Positions 11,681-22,437 of a stretch of DNA of 64,000 nucleotides are shown here, in pieces. A program made the translations under genes and the position numbers. The notes beneath the pieces were generated by a model. The model was not told where the DNA came from. It ran no database searches and saw nothing but the letters and a program-made list of their open reading frames with translations. Positions within the stretch are counted from its first letter, which is position 1, and each line of letters opens with the position of its first letter. The stretch comes from Cerrena zonata (taxonomy: Eukaryota; Basidiomycota; Agaricomycetes; Polyporales; Cerrenaceae). The DNA is taken from positions 1 to 64,000 of the forward strand of contig JASBNA010000026.1 in assembly GCA_038087015.1 (NCBI GenBank), given 5' to 3'.

Positions 11681-13341
11681 ATTGAGGAGGGTAGTAGTTG
11701 AGTGAAGACAAGTAACCGGAGAGGAGGGAGTATCTGGATACTCGCAGTCGTATCTTTAAGCACCCTGGTATATGGGTCGCGGAAGCGGACACACACACTG
11801 CCAATCGATGGATCAGATATGTGTCATTTGACACCCTCCCTGATGTTCCTGATGTTCCAACGTCTAGACGTATGCAATGCTCGGTGGCATTGCCTCGACG
11901 AAAGGGCACCCGGAAACCAAGAATCAAGCACAGCCGTGACTTCATCGAAGTCGTGGTGTCAGTCACACTACTATGAGGCAATTAGGGTAACTGTTTTCGG
12001 CGTGTATCACAGCCATACAAATAGAGTTCGGGCCATGATCTACATTGCGTCCTACTTCAGCATAAGCAGACATGCATATCATGAACGGATCGTCCTTTAT
12101 ATCAGGAATGCTGAACCTACGTCAATAGTGAAGGGGAAATGGAATAAAAATTGCACATCCCAGTAGTACAACGTTTAGCGAGGATGGGCTGATTGGGGTG
12201 ATATGATAAGCCCTCAAAATGGGGGGCATATCGCCCAAATGGGTAGTAGAGGGGAAAAGAACCTATCTCCTTAAACATCAAGACGGGATTAGAACGTGAA
12301 TGGCGACCATGGGTTGCATAGGTCTTTCTTGATGAAAGTCCTCGAAGTCTAAATGAACACGGAAGTCCTTGAAAGAATGAACCTAGTCAATAGAGCCCCC
12401 TTAGAGTAAGACAACGTACGTAAATCCAACAATTTGTATGTTTGACATACAAGCTTACTCGTCTGACCTAAAGTTGTTGCCTTCTAAGGATGTAAAGGAC
12501 GAGAAACGTAGATATTACAGAGTCTAATTCATATCGAACTTAAGCTTAGAAGTGCGAGGGCCGATCATGACAAAGTACCTCCGAGAAGATGTCAAATAGG
12601 AGACTAGTCTGAGTTTCAAAGCTAGGATAGAGTCAGAAGGGTGAACAGGATGCGGATGATTGTACAATTATAGTACTAACCCAAGGATATTTTCCTGAAG
12701 AACGTGCGAAGGAGGACACGAGTAGGGCCGGATGATGGGACTCGGCGAGCGTAGTAAGTGAGTTTTAGGGCGACGGAAATTGAATCATATAAAGTCGAAT
12801 AAATGCGTTTTGGTGACGTTAGATACGGAATACACAAAGTTTGAGGTGTGACAGTCGAAACAAAGTGATCTTGTACATAACCCTGAGTTGTAGTGGGGTC
12901 AGAGGATTTGCTTGATACTGAGGAGACTCGGGGGAGGAAGGAGAGATAGAGTAAGAGTGTGTACTTGTTTTACGTTTGTTTATACGGCTTTGTGACGATT
13001 ACGGGAGCCATGTATGGGCAAGAATGAAAGTAAAGACTCTCGCCGAAACTACGTAGCCGGTAGGAGGGACTCGGAAAACATCGGGCGGAGATCTGATCGA
13101 CACTAGTTCCCCGGCAAGCCCCGGTCCTGCTCGAACGACCCGCCTATGGCGTTTTCTCTTCATTACACTGGTTGAACTCCTTGGTCGCTGAAGTTCGCGC
13201 TCCTCAGGCCTCAGGTTCTAGTAAGCATGGACGAGTCGAGGTTGTGTTGCTCGCAACTAACTCAAGGCTCCACTAGGCGCGAATTACAATTTAAACTGCA
13301 ATGAATACTGGAGGGCGCATACTAGCTGACATGAGGCACTG
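11681..13341. other. Gene-poor spacer with one repeated relic
   Basis: Apart from the promoter of the 10310-11680 gene and the relic at about 11930-12150 (separate entry), I see no gene, RNA or mobile element here. From 12160 to 13300 the sequence has only very short open frames. A small hairpin (TTGTATGT..ACATACAA) lies near 12434-12454. Confidence 0.4.
11930..12150 (+). pseudogene. Relic related to 15350-15571, unrecognised
   Basis: On the plus strand ..VTVFGVYHSHTNRV.. followed by ..LYIRNAE.. aligns with ..GAVFDVYYGHANRI.. and ..MIYIRDMDDI.. at 15390-15571, and the bases align too (for example cgtgtatcacagccatacaaa against cgtgtattacggccatgcaaa). Neither end looks like a whole gene. I do not recognise the protein. 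Confidence 0.35.
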
Positions 13342-13365
13342 ACATGCTACATAAACCTGCACAGG
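13342..13365 (+). promoter_or_regulatory. Conserved CATGCTAC..TGCACAGG motif, F-box copy 2
   Basis: A diverged member of the motif found before eight of the nine array copies, about 87 bases before the position equivalent to exon 1. Confidence 0.4.
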
Positions 13366-13628
13366 TATGGACTCACGACGAGACATTTCATACAGCCGCC
13401 TACCTATCGATCCCATCCCTCATCTACGTCTCCATATACCTCTATCCTACCAGTGATAGGTACCTTCACTCCAGTGTGTCTCCATCTCCCTGTTTGCAAT
13501 ATTTGGGGATCTAATATAGGACGAAATTGACTCCTTCTGATGTTGCGTCCGATCCACCCCGCACGTATTTCACGTTCTTGCCGCACTCGCAATAAGGCAC
13601 TAGCTATCTCTACTCTGCCGACATTCAG

Positions 13629-15212
13629 ATGGAAAACATAGGCGATATCAACTGGTACGTCTCAAGTTGTACTACTAAGCTCCTTTTCAATCCTCGTTCT
13701 GATCTTGCAGTAGTACTGGAATCCCATCGCAAGGTAGCATACGTAGTATCTCATGGCTTTGTGTGACAGAAGGCAATACGTATTCTGTGACCTCGAATCG
13801 CTCCGAGGGGAGTAGTTATACCCTGAGGAATGGACAAAACTTCGACGCCTCATTTATGAGCAACTCTAAGAAGAGAGTCCATGATAGTATCGTCGGTGCG
13901 TCGGGCCGTGATACTAGCCTTGATGATAGGTGTGTATTCTCTCCCTTGTTAAATCCTATTTGCGCCAGTCCTGATGCTCTCTTGTTTGAGACGGAATAAG
14001 AGACGTGCATATAACAACACCTGGGAGGTCAAAACAGCTACTAGAAATAGGTACATCCTACCTTCACCTGTGCCCGATCCACCACTAATTTCTTCTGCGT
14101 GGGGATGGTTTTGGGGACGGTGCAGCACGTTCTCTTGCAAACTTCCTATAGAGATATGCGAAACTATTATCGACTACGTGGGCGAGTTATGCAACATGGA
14201 GGATCTTGCGCGTTGTGCTCATGTCTGCCGTGCATGGGTACCTCGGGCACAGATGCATCTCTTTTCCTTCGTTGATATTTGGATCCACAATAAATGTTCC
14301 AGCGTTCGGTATGCTGTACGTCGGAAGCCATACTTGCTCAAGTTTATCAATTCGTTCCAGGCAGACTACGATCATGTGCCACGATCCACAAATTTGCTCA
14401 CTACATACCATATGAGTAACCTGAAGCAATGTGCCATAGATCATCTGAGCTCGGACATGACGCATTCATCCTTATACTCTAAATTTCCATCATCTGCCAC
14501 TTCGTTACGGAGACTGGTCCTCGACAGTTGCAAAATTGAAGATGTAAATCAACTCTGCCGGTTCCTCACCTCATTCCGGTCACTCTCTATATTGATTCTC
14601 TCATGGTATCACAGAACAAACGGAACGAACGACTCCGGCTATAGTCATTTACAATTCAATCGCTCAAAATGCTCCTTGCAGACCCTGGCAATAGGTTTCA
14701 TCCCTAACATTTCCATGCTACTGAGATCACTCATCAAAGCACGTCCTTTTGTCACCCACTTGAAGCATCTCATCTTTTCATACCATCATGACCACCATAT
14801 ATCCCCTTCGCCAGTCCGGAGGATCGCGGAGCTACTGCAGCATTGTAGTCATTCTCTTGAAGAGATCACTATAATCTTAGGGTCATTTTTCGGGATGCCA
14901 TTACTTAACGGTGAGAGCGTATAATTATGTCGTGCATTCTGAGTCTAATGGATACTTGTATCACGATTCTTAGTTTCGCCCTCACCTTCCCTTTCAAATG
15001 TGGGGATACTTCTGAATAGGGTAAGATATACGGGAAAGTGTTGTCGTGAAGATGCTGAATATCTCGATGGTATTCTCTCTGATGAATCGTTTCGCTCGCT
15101 TCGTATTCTTCGAGTTAGAGCAAGGGTAGCTGAACCTATGGAGTTTCCCAGACTGGAAGTGCGGAATATCAAAGTCGAGTTCAGCGATAGTGAAAATAAC
15201 CTTCTAGTATAA
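13629..15212 (+). CDS. F-box/leucine-rich-like protein (array copy 2)
   Basis: Exons 13629-13654, 13711-13929, 13991-14050, 14126-14910 and 14974-15212 give a closed frame of 442 aa. The usual exon 1 start is lost: the equivalent site near 13457 reads ATA instead of ATG. I therefore start at the conserved Met of exon 2 (ATGGAAAACATAGGC). The F-box is LPIEICETIIDYVGE..ARCAHVCRAWVPRAQMHLFS. It is followed by family repeats (PSSATSLRRLVLDSCK, QLCRFLTSFRSLSILIL, HLQFNRSKCSLQTLAI, ARPFVTHLKHLI, LLQHCSHSLEEITIILG). F-box proteins normally hand substrates to SCF ubiquitin ligases through Skp1, with the repeat part choosing the target; that role is inferred. The real start is the main doubt. Confidence 0.72.
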
Positions 15213-15771
15213 CGTGAGTGCTCATTGGTCCTATTCTCTAGGTCATTCATTGCTTACAGATCTGCTCTAGAATTCCTACACGTCGTCAAGCCCTCATCAC
15301 TATCCCCTGACAATTCTTGCTGTGCCTAGCATTTGAACCTCCAATGTACTATCATCCGAAGATATTCGAATATATAGTAACGTTGGTCGTACTAGGAGGC
15401 ACGGCGCTGTTTTTGACGTGTATTACGGCCATGCAAATAGGATTGGATGGGTAATGATCGCCGCAGGGCTCTATCTCAATCCAAGCAATTCATACTCCCA
15501 TCTTTCTATGATCTATATCAGAGACATGGACGACATTCTTAAAGCCGTTGGTCTTCTCCCTGAATGCTAAATCTCACGTCAGTACTGGGGTGGATAATCA
15601 TCCATTGTAAGAAGATTGGTGGGAATGTCACCAAAAAAAGAGGAGCTAAAACATCGAGAAAAGCCGAGAGGCGATTGGTAGTCGATACCGCCTAGTTTCA
15701 TTAACTTTGTATGGTGCTAGGAGAGATAAATATGACAACCTGTATCAACTCAAGAGTGCGGGTTGACATAG
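15213..15771. other. Spacer carrying a protein-like fragment
   Basis: Contains the fragment at about 15350-15571 described separately. The remainder shows nothing recognisable. Confidence 0.35.
15350..15571 (+). pseudogene. Unrecognised C-terminal gene fragment, second copy at 11930
   Basis: An open plus-strand stretch reads ..GAVFDVYYGHANRIGWVMI.. and ends ..DILKAVGLLPEC then TAA at about 15569-15571. It looks like the C-terminus of a protein. A diverged copy lies at 11930-12150. I found no matching N-terminal exons upstream, which is F-box copy 2. It may be a displaced exon or a relic. Confidence 0.35.
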
Positions 15772-15805
15772 CCAATAAGAAGCGGCCGATCAAAACTGAC
15801 ACGTG
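15772..15805 (+). promoter_or_regulatory. CCAAT plus CACGTG (E-box) element
   Basis: CCAAT at 15772-15776 and CACGTG at 15800-15805, plus orientation, about 310 bases upstream of exon 1 of F-box copy 3. Shares the intervening GCGGCCGATC-like bases with the copies at 22404 and 61837. Confidence 0.45.
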
Positions 15806-16010
15806 GGAGTTCGGTTCCACGAACGGTTGATTGACAACTCAGTTTCCCCTTCACTGTTCGACAACAACACAGTGAACCCCCTTACTGTTATTAATAGTGA
15901 ACACCTCACCTTGAGTGAAGGAATTATGTTGGCTGTAACCAACACACCTTGTGCCTCGGAATGAAGGAGACGCCGCAGGTCGTACTAGGATACCCCCTGC
16001 CAGCTATCGC

Positions 16011-16031
16011 TATATGCCATATATGCACAGG
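16011..16031 (+). promoter_or_regulatory. Conserved ATGCCATATATGCACAGG motif, F-box copy 3
   Basis: Member of the motif set that lies 80-95 bases before exon 1 of the F-box genes; here about 87 bases before the ATG at 16118. Confidence 0.45.
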
Positions 16032-16117
16032 TACATGAGTCAACGACTTGACATCAGGATCTCATATCGTGCCTATCGGTCATGCCATCCTCTCCATCCC
16101 CATATTCCCCGATCCTA

Positions 16118-17864
16118 ATGGACACCCTCAGAGTCATATCGGTCTGTCTCCATCATCTTGTTTGCGATGTTCGACGAGCTAACGAGAAAGGAATCTGCGA
16201 CCCTGCTTTCTATTCCATCGCGTATTCAACTCATGTCCTGCGACGGTCCAAATAGGACCCAAGCCGTCTCGATCATCCATATAGTGGGGATATAGAGTAC
16301 GCAACCAACTGGCAACGTTTTGATCATAATAAATACACCAGTAGTTCTGATTCAATTCCATCCCCTCTAGCACGACGCAAAGTCCCCCATTTGGTGATGC
16401 TCTTGAAAGGCCAGCGGCGATTTCAATGCGCACTGAAGGGACCGTGCGTAATGATACAGCTTGTGCCGTCAGGACAAAGCCAACTCCCGGCGAGTCGTTG
16501 GCCTTGATCGTGAGTGACTCTATAACGACATGATGCTTCCGAAAACGGGGCTATAATTGATAGTATGTGAGTGTTTCTAGGCGTTATGAATTTATATGAG
16601 ACGGAACTAATGTTTCGTTTATTGAAGTGGGCTCAGAGATGCATACGCAACGACGCTTGGGAGGTAGAGAAATCCACTGAGGATACTTGGTGCGTTATAC
16701 GTTTACTGCTACCTCATATCTCACTGACCCATTTATTGAAGTTCGCGTAGTGCTCGCAAATGTTCCAGTGAACAGGTTGACGATCGATCTTCGAGATTTC
16801 CTGTAGAGGTCTATGAAACTATTATCGATCATGTGGCCGAGATATTTGGAGATGACAGGGGTAGAGATCTTGCGTGGTGCGCCTGTGTCTGTCGAGCATG
16901 GGTGCCCCGCGCACAGATGCATCTCTTTTCTCTTGTCTATGTTTACTCCAACAGCGTATTTCAGAGCATTCAATATGCTATACGCCGGAAGCCGTACTTG
17001 CTACGCTACATCAATTCATTCGATGCAGATTATGGCTATATGCCGCGAGCAACGAACTTGCTCACTACGTATCGCTTGCATAACCTGAAGACATGCATTA
17101 TATCCCGCCTGGAGTTGAAAACGGCACACTCATCCCTATTCAGATTCCCGTCATCTGCTACCTCGTTACACTCACTGCAGCTATCCAGTTGCAAATCTGG
17201 AGGCGTTATTCAGCTATGCCGGTTCCTCACCTCGTTCCGATCGCTGTCTATATTGCTTCTCTTGTGGGATTATGACACAGCTCTCCGTGACCAGCGTGAT
17301 CTCTCACACTTACAATTCAATCGCTCTAAATCCTCCCTGCAAACATTGGCAATCGAATTCATACGCAATATATCCGTGCATTTAAAATCCTTCATCAGAG
17401 CCCGTCCTTTCGTCACCCACCTGAAACACCTCATCATCTCTTGGCATTATCGCTCCGATGCAACCCCTTCCCTGGTCCAGGAGATTGCAGCACTACTATG
17501 GCATTGCCGTCAATCTCTTGAGGAGGTCACCGTGATCTTGGGAAACTTCTGGGTATCATCCACCAGCTCTGCGTGTATGTAGATCTTGTATGGAATTCCC
17601 GACGCAGTCGGCACTAACGTTCTCATTTATAAAGCTTCGTTCAACCTTTTCATCAGCGTAGACCAGATTGTATCCGAAAATCAACAAACACGGTTCTTTG
17701 ACAACCTCGGACATCTTGATGGTCTTCTTTCAGATGAGTCATTCTGCTCATTTCGCAAGCTTCGCGTAAGGGCAAAGATACTCAAACCTGTCAAGTTTCC
17801 TAAACTGCAAACGAGGAAGGTCGGGGTGGAGATTAGTGACAGTAGCGAATACATGCAATTATGA
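16118..17864 (+). pseudogene. F-box family gene frameshifted in exon 3 (array copy 3)
   Basis: Exon 1 keeps its ATG (16118, MDTL..) but the sequence after it has changed, and the exon 2 donor looks like gcaacg. The N-terminal exon matches the family (..MRTEGTVRNDTACAV.., ..SLALIVSDS..). It then loses bases near 16528 relative to copy 7 and runs into TGA; the next in-phase part resumes one frame over (ASENGAIIDS). The F-box exon 16769-17574 (FPVEVYETIIDHVAE..CACVCRAWVPRAQMHLFS) and the last exon 17635-17864 (stop TGA) are intact and phased correctly. So the 3' two thirds look functional, while the 5' part is broken unless an alternative start or splice is used. Confidence 0.65.
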
Positions 17865-19135
17865 TGTGTAAGATTACTCATTTGTACACTTTTGACGTCG
17901 GTGTAGACTCACAGATGTGGCTTCAGGTACATCTGGGATCTAGTTTTACTTCGAATGATGAATAAGGCTGTTGAGATATCATCGTCAGACGTAGTTCCCC
18001 ACTGGAAGAATATCTCACCGAATCTCTCATGAGACATCGCTATTGTCGGTACGCGCATCACCGTGCATCTGGGTCGAGACTACATGATATGCATTGATAC
18101 GAGGCGGCTTGGGACACAAGTTAAACACGATCTGTAGCACTACCAATCAAAGCCCAACAACTGGAAGCGAGTGGGATATCACGCCGAAAGTGATAGATCG
18201 CATGGCGAACGAAAAAGCGACCAAGTCCTCGAGATGCTCTATGGTGATGATCATTTAGTGTCTGCAATAACGAGTGCGGGTGAGATCTAATTACCCTGTA
18301 TTCAGTCATGTTACATTGTTGTCAGTCATCTTCTGGTTTCAACCTCGACTTTTCTTCGTGAGCACGGGATAAACTATAGAGCTAGGTCTTATAATGCTAT
18401 AACATGCTATGAGAAGCTATCCTACTCCAAGAATAGCTTGTATGCTTATAGAGTGGGTCAGCCATCACCGTCATCTGGAACACGCTATGGACCCAATGAC
18501 TGACTCAGTCGGGTGCGAGTGGAGCAATTCACGAGTGTTAGTTTATAGAACGAAACTAATGAGTAAGAGCTCTTTTCGTCATATCCTATCACTCATGTGC
18601 TTATACATTACGTAGCATATAGAACGGATGCAACAAGATGGATAACGCTCAATCCGAGACGGAGGTGCAACGTTGTTGTGGTTCCCACACTGGCAATAAG
18701 AAGACCTAGGCATACGTCAATAGGCAAGTCACTCTATACTACCTACGATCATGTTAAATAAGATACTCTGAGTATGTAGTGGCCCCAATAGCGAGGAATG
18801 GTTGGCAATGTAATGCTGAAGGCCTCCTATATGCCTACTATGGAAGTGCATGTCCAAAATGGGAAATCAGCTATCCTTATATGGTAATCGTACTATCACT
18901 TACGGAGAATTTGTGGGTCGGAATTTGACATAGAACCACATATTCAACAGCCACCTTTCGTCGGGACTCAGTGACGCGTCTCGACGGCACTACTACAGTT
19001 TTTTCCGACTCCGAGAAACCGGTATATACAATAGTTCGAGAGCTGATTCGCTAGTCTCTCCTATATATATACTATGAGGTCGTACTGGAAACACATCCCC
19101 TCACTCATTACTAAACGAACACGAATACTCATCAA
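17865..19135. other. Spacer and SDR upstream region
   Basis: No supported gene. The segment just before 19136 contains the SDR promoter, including a TATATATA stretch near 19062-19072. Confidence 0.35.
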
Positions 19136-20102
19136 ATGGCACAATCCTCTGCGACTACTTGGTTGGTGACAGGGTATGTCTTTCTTGTATCGTCCGATAT
19201 CTATGATCTCACGTACATTATTCTACTAACAGAGGTAATCGAGGGTTAGGCCTCGAGTTTGTCCAAAACTTACTGCGAGACCCTTCCAATATCGTGATTA
19301 CTACGGCTCGTAACCCCGACCAGGCATCCACACTCCAGGATCTTCGTTCCAAGCTCCCGCAACAGCTTCATATCCTCCAGCTCGATGTCACGGACGAACT
19401 GTCCATCCCACGATTTGCTAAAGAGGCGGAAGGCATCCTTGGTGAACGAGGGTTAGACTATCTCCTGAATAACGCAGGTGTAAGCTATCTAACCTTTTAC
19501 TAAAATTGATTGCGATCTCATTTTTTCCGTAGGTTATGAAGTCCAATACACCACTCACTTTCAAGGCTGAAGACTTCTTGAGCACATTCAAGATAAACAT
19601 TCTTGGTCCAGCACTGGTTCTACAGGCACTCTACCCGGCTCTTGAAAAGGGGCGCAGGAAGGTCGTTGTGAACATATCAAGCAGATTGGGCAGTATCTCA
19701 GCGGTTGGGAAGGTTGGTCGCCAGTATGCCGCCACGTATTCTGCTTGCAAGGCTGCTTTTAACATGGTGGTGAGTCTTCGAGATGACTTATAGGAAATTG
19801 TCAGCAATTCGGACTAATTGCTGGGGGTGTGTAGACGGTGAAAACGGCATGTGAGAAACCGGAGTTTATAATTTATGCCCTTTCCCCTGGTCATAACAAG
19901 ACTGGTACGTCTGAATGAGATGGCTTCCTCTTCAACTGCGACGTTAATCTCCATTGTTCTAGATTTGGGAGGAAGCGCTGCTCCTCTCGACCCGAAGGAG
20001 ACCATTCCGGTTTTGTTGAAGTTTATAGTAGCATCGGCATCTGAGCACTCTGGGAAGAGCTGGGACTACTGGGGCGATAAAGTACAAGAGTATGAGTGGT
20101 AA
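19136..20102 (+). CDS. Short-chain dehydrogenase/reductase, C-factor/sniffer-like
   Basis: Exons 19136-19173, 19233-19479, 19533-19769, 19835-19904 and 19963-20102 form a closed frame of 243 aa, the usual size of a classical SDR. The Rossmann glycine motif TGGNRGLG spans the first intron. NNAG is at the end of exon 2 and the catalytic Ser lies in VVNISSRLGS. The Tyr-x3-Lys pair is YSACK, and the region after it reads ALSPGHNKTDLGGSAAPLDP. These place it in the NAD(P)-dependent carbonyl-reductase branch resembling bacterial C-factor and animal sniffer. Substrate is unknown. All introns have GT-AG ends and compatible phases. The 3' end faces a Polo-box relic on the other strand. Confidence 0.9.
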
Positions 20103-20164
20103 AGGTTGAAAGGTCGATATGTACATGATTCGTAATGTCATACATATATGTATGTCCTTTGTGA

Positions 20165-20520
20165 CGTAGGCCGTTGTCTGGCATCCAATGTATCCATTAC
20201 GAATAGAGAGACTGAGATTTCCTTGCTTGTGGACGAGCCGTTTGTCGAACTTGGCTTGCTCAGGACCGGGCGGAGAGGCTGGGCCATGATTTCGCTGAGG
20301 GTCCCGTCGCAACGAGAGATTTGGTAGTTCTTGTCTACATGGGCAATGACAAGACCCTGAGAGGAGAGTATCACTTTCGAGTGATCTGTAAAGTTGAACT
20401 ATAATTGAGGAAGTAGTCTGAGGAATTTAGTGTTTGGGATATGTGAAGGAAACGTACCTGAAGGACGTCGTTGGTCGACTTGAAGACAGTGATGTGTTTC
20501 ATCCGGAGGTGTTTCTGCAT
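20165..20520 (-). pseudogene. Relic of a Polo-type kinase: second polo box, frameshifted
   Basis: On the minus strand GVDLMQKHLRMKHITVFKS..DVLQ (ending at 20458) is joined through a 59-nt intron to FNFTDHSKVILSSQGLVIAH..DKNYQISR and then LSEIMAQ. This is the polo-box 2 pattern of Plk/Cdc5 kinases. After LSEIMAQPLRP the natural continuation (..EQAKFDKRLVHKQ.., ..SIRNG..) lies in another frame, so there is a frameshift. I find no kinase domain and no convincing first polo box upstream. It is a decayed C-terminal fragment; the functional essential kinase must be elsewhere in the genome. Confidence 0.6.
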
Positions 20521-20524
20521 GAGA

Positions 20525-22403
20525 TCTACGCCCTTGATCCTCTGACGATCCGGGGAGGGCGACCGAGCACAAGTGTGTACAAGATGACGCGAATGGACTA
20601 AGAATCGACCTTGAAGCTGTGGCCGTTTGCCGTGTCGAAAAGCACCCTCAGGAGCAATATAACTATAACACGGAGTACCAGTACTGCAGATCGTCTTCTT
20701 GCGCTGCACCAGGGGTTTCGAGTTGATCTGGGCTGTCAAGAAGAAATGGTGCCCAGTTTGAGGGCGCAATGAATACAGTCACCTGGTAATTATGCATGTT
20801 TAATGCGAAAACGTCGGGTTAGAGAATTTTCCTGAATTCGATCGGCTTACATCCGACGAGCAATTGTCTCTGATGGCGCATATAGTATGGTCAAATGGGC
20901 AAATCGGGCGTGCTCTACACAAGAATGAGATAAATGCATGTATTGCACTATCAGGTCTCCGATTGGTGGATGAGGATATTAGGGTAAGAGTGTCGATATG
21001 GTGGAAAACAGATATAGGGTGTGAGTTGGCTATAGGATGGTAGAGTGCGGCGGTATTAGTGTAAGCTACCCAAGTCTGGCTTCGTCCTTGTAATGGCTGG
21101 GTTTGCATGGTGCTTCGATCTTTGCGCTAGTTTTCACGAAGGCCCTTCTTCGTCAGACGATTAGAACTTTGATGTGAGATCTTTGATGAACGGTCGCGAC
21201 GAGAGTCAAGTCAGCCCTGGTGGCTAGATTCCTACTAGAGGTAGCACGAGTGTAGGAAGTAGAATTCGTGGGTGTAAGCCATTTACCTTGATTGGTACCA
21301 GGAATATCAAATTGGGACAGAGAAGATGCAAAACCTCACCTGTGTCGCCGACTATCTCTCTTCGGAGTGCACCAGTTCCTAGCCGATCCACCTGCTCCCG
21401 ATCGTGAATCCTACGGTTCCGTGTCTTCATTCTGTCTTCCGGTTAAATGATTTAACATCATTGAGGACGACTTGTGTGGTTACGTTCAAGATAGGACGAA
21501 GGATTGTATCGTCAGAGAGCACAGAAGACGTTTATGATGCCGGTCGGTATCTTGAACGCTGTAGCCGGAGGGATGAGAGTGTCTTCGAGGTGCTGGAGGA
21601 TCTGGAATTCGAAGTTGTATATGAAGACGGTGATCGTTATGATGAGAGAGTTACAGTCTGAAGGAGGAGGAGATATTGGAAGGTCGTCAGATATCCGTGA
21701 CGTGGCTGGAGCGTGAAGGGTGGAGAAGGATATTGACAAACACTATGAAGTGCTATACTGACATGATACCATCCAGAAATTGAAGACTATCTTGCGATGA
21801 CAAAGAAGTCGTAGCCGATGAGTAGGACCCCTAGTCGGTAACTCGAGTAAGTGAATGGGGAATGGTGGGTGAGGACAGGTATTTGGCCCATTGAAGTGCA
21901 CGCAATATAGAAAATGCGTGCTACATTGAGAGTACCTTCGAGCAAGAGAACATGGTATATGAGAGACAGTCGGGTACGGGTGAGATACCCAATTAAATCC
22001 ATACTGGGGACGATGAGTCTCCAAGCAGGAGGCGTAGGGTGGAAATGCCGTATAGAGAAAGAGACATAGATCTGGGATGCAAGTTGAGATGACTTTGCGA
22101 GACATACGTTATACTGGCAAGCAGAGGTAAGGACAATGGGCCTGCGGAGACTTGGAGGGTATATAGCTCGGGAGAGAAGGCACTAGGGGTTACTCGTTGA
22201 ACACGGGGCAAGGAAGAGGACAAGAGACTCAGACAAGAGACGTTCAGTCAAGCAGGGAGAGGAAGTTGTGTAATAGCCGGAAAGTGCAGCGTACTGGCAA
22301 GCAAAGACAAGGCTCATAGATCTGCGGAGACTCGAGTAGGAGGACGAAGAGTGATGTCATCGGACTCACGGCAAACACTGACAGACGCAGGTCGGAGGAC
22401 TGG
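20525..22403. repeat. Diverged copy of the array downstream module
   Basis: From about 21180 to 22403 the sequence follows the spacer modules at 30-31.5 kb, 36-39 kb and 60-61.9 kb. Shared tracts are 'ttcctactagaggta' near 21230, 'ccttgattggtacc' near 21285, and 'ggagacttggagggtatatagctcggga' near 22145 followed by the CCAAT/CACGTG pair. No complete gene is seen. Confidence 0.45.
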
Positions 22404-22437
22404 CCAATAGGAAGCAGCCGGTCGGAATAGCCACGTG
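22404..22437 (+). promoter_or_regulatory. CCAAT plus CACGTG (E-box) element
   Basis: CCAAT at 22404-22408 and CACGTG at 22432-22437, followed by a pyrimidine-rich stretch typical of fungal transcription starts. It lies 1.6 kb before F-box copy 4. Confidence 0.45.

Noticed and set aside
20130..20160. Palindrome CATACATATATGTATG after the SDR gene
   Set aside because: Short, A+T-rich and isolated; could be a terminator-like hairpin but nothing supports a function.
21404..21716. Acidic plus-strand frame (..EVLEDLEFEVVYEDGDRYDE..)
   Set aside because: It looks protein-like, but it lies in a spacer module whose other copies do not keep this frame, and I could not connect it to other exons.
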